Shown: piece by piece, positions 5,621-5,825 of the stretch | How the letters are laid out: every line of letters starts with the position of its first letter | Position numbering within the stretch: the stretch's first letter is position 1 | Source of the DNA: an uncultured Collinsella sp. | GTDB lineage: Bacteria; Actinomycetota; Coriobacteriia; Coriobacteriales; Coriobacteriaceae | DNA length: 5,825 bases | NCBI GenBank assembly: GCA_902475445.1 | Contig: CABRZN010000113.1 | Location: 1 to 5,825 of the forward strand | Direction of reading: 5' to 3' | Made by a program: the position numbers and the translations under genes | The notes under the pieces: generated by a model | What the model saw: only the letters and a program-made list of their open reading frames with translations | Told to the model about the DNA's origin: nothing | Databases searched by the model: none

Positions 5621-5630
5621 AGAGTGTCAA
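5603..5630. repeat. Three tandem repeats, exact 10-base period, near the att core
   Basis: GGTGTCAA at 5603-5610, GGTATCAA at 5613-5620 and AGTGTCAA at 5623-5630 follow one another with a period of exactly 10 bases, so they lie on nearly one face of the helix. A degraded fourth copy may follow at 5633-5640. The innermost edge is about 16 bases from the tRNA-identical core. Position and spacing suit arm-type integrase sites or excisionase sites. Read on the minus strand each contains TTGACA or TTGATA, like a -35 box. Confidence 0.7.
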
Positions 5631-5645
5631 ATAGTTTGGAAACTA

Positions 5646-5694
5646 CGGGCTCATAACCCGGAGGTCGTAGGTTCAAATCCTGCCCCCGCGACCA
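5646..5694 (+). other. Attachment site: 3' part of initiator-type tRNA-Met(CAT) gene
   Basis: Bases 5646-5660 form the anticodon stem-loop (CGGG, loop CTCATAA, CCCG) with anticodon CAT at 5652-5654. The variable region, T arm (GTAGG, TTCAAAT, CCTGC), acceptor 3' strand CCCCGCG, discriminator A and encoded CCA follow. The run of three G-C pairs next to the anticodon loop (GGG/CCC) marks initiator tRNA. The 5' half is missing: the bases before 5646 do not form a D arm or acceptor strand and are element DNA. This is therefore the displaced 3' end left at one element boundary. The intact gene should lie at the far left end, outside the window, with its 3' end restored by the element. The fragment itself is not expected to make a tRNA. 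Confidence 0.88.
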
Positions 5695-5703
5695 AGAACT
5701 TGC

Positions 5704-5733
5704 AGCTCGTCGGCCTAGCCGGCGAGCTTTTTT
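5704..5733 (+). terminator. Rho-independent terminator, probably of the original tRNA gene
   Basis: AGCTCGTCGGC (5704-5714) pairs with GCCGGCGAGCT (5718-5728) in an 11-bp stem with one G-U wobble and a 3-base loop, followed by six T (5728-5733). It starts ten bases after the tRNA CCA end, as a tRNA terminator would. It is now cut off from the tRNA promoter by the insertion. Confidence 0.85.
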
Positions 5734-5825
5734 GTTATTCCGGGACTGTTCTCTCAGCCCAATTCCCAACATCTCAAACAAAATCTCGATCTGTAACATC
5801 TAGACCCGATTTGGGCGGCCAGGTG

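Noticed and set aside
5617..5799. Leftward 60-aa frame containing SRGQDLNLRPPGYEP
   Set aside because: It is the translation of the tRNA-Met fragment and its terminator on the wrong strand, a well-known kind of false protein in databases.

Overview
The window looks like the integrase end of an integrated mobile element (an integrative conjugative or mobilizable element, or a prophage-like island) in a high-GC bacterium. GC is visibly highest at the left edge and lower in the 2648-4078 gene and the integrase. The composition, the strong AGGAGG-type ribosome sites, the bacterial tRNA-Met with an encoded CCA, and a Tn916-type integrase with an arm-binding domain suggest an actinobacterium, perhaps Coriobacteriia. 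That taxon is a guess from style, not from a marker gene.

Layout, right to left. From about 5646 to the right edge is the insertion site and chromosomal flank: the 3' part of an initiator-type tRNA-Met(CAT) gene, cut in its anticodon stem, followed by what is probably that tRNA's own terminator. The last 90 bases hold nothing I recognise. Inside the junction, 5373-5645 has no convincing protein gene but is rich in structure: a tandem 10-bp-period repeat, a good leftward promoter overlapping it, an 11-bp-period repeat, and a perfect 25-bp inverted repeat. Then comes the leftward tyrosine recombinase (4080-5372), with all six catalytic residues.

Converging on the integrase, one base apart, is the only rightward gene (2648-4078). 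It encodes an unrecognised 476-residue protein ending in a four-cysteine zinc finger and a very basic tail. It lies between the excisionase-like gene and the integrase, where these are often adjacent, so it is probably cargo or a regulator.

From 2531 to the left edge runs a leftward operon: an excisionase-like helix-turn-helix protein; a DnaC-like AAA+ protein that seems to have lost its Walker A motif; two acidic-ended proteins of about 150 residues that I do not recognise; a ribbon-helix-helix protein; and the start of a further gene that leaves the window. Two junctions are 8-base stop/start overlaps, and the other three gaps each hold an RNA hairpin. A plausible reading is an excision, replication and mobilization module, with the integrase controlled separately at the right end through a structured leader. 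The mobilization part is inferred from gene order only.
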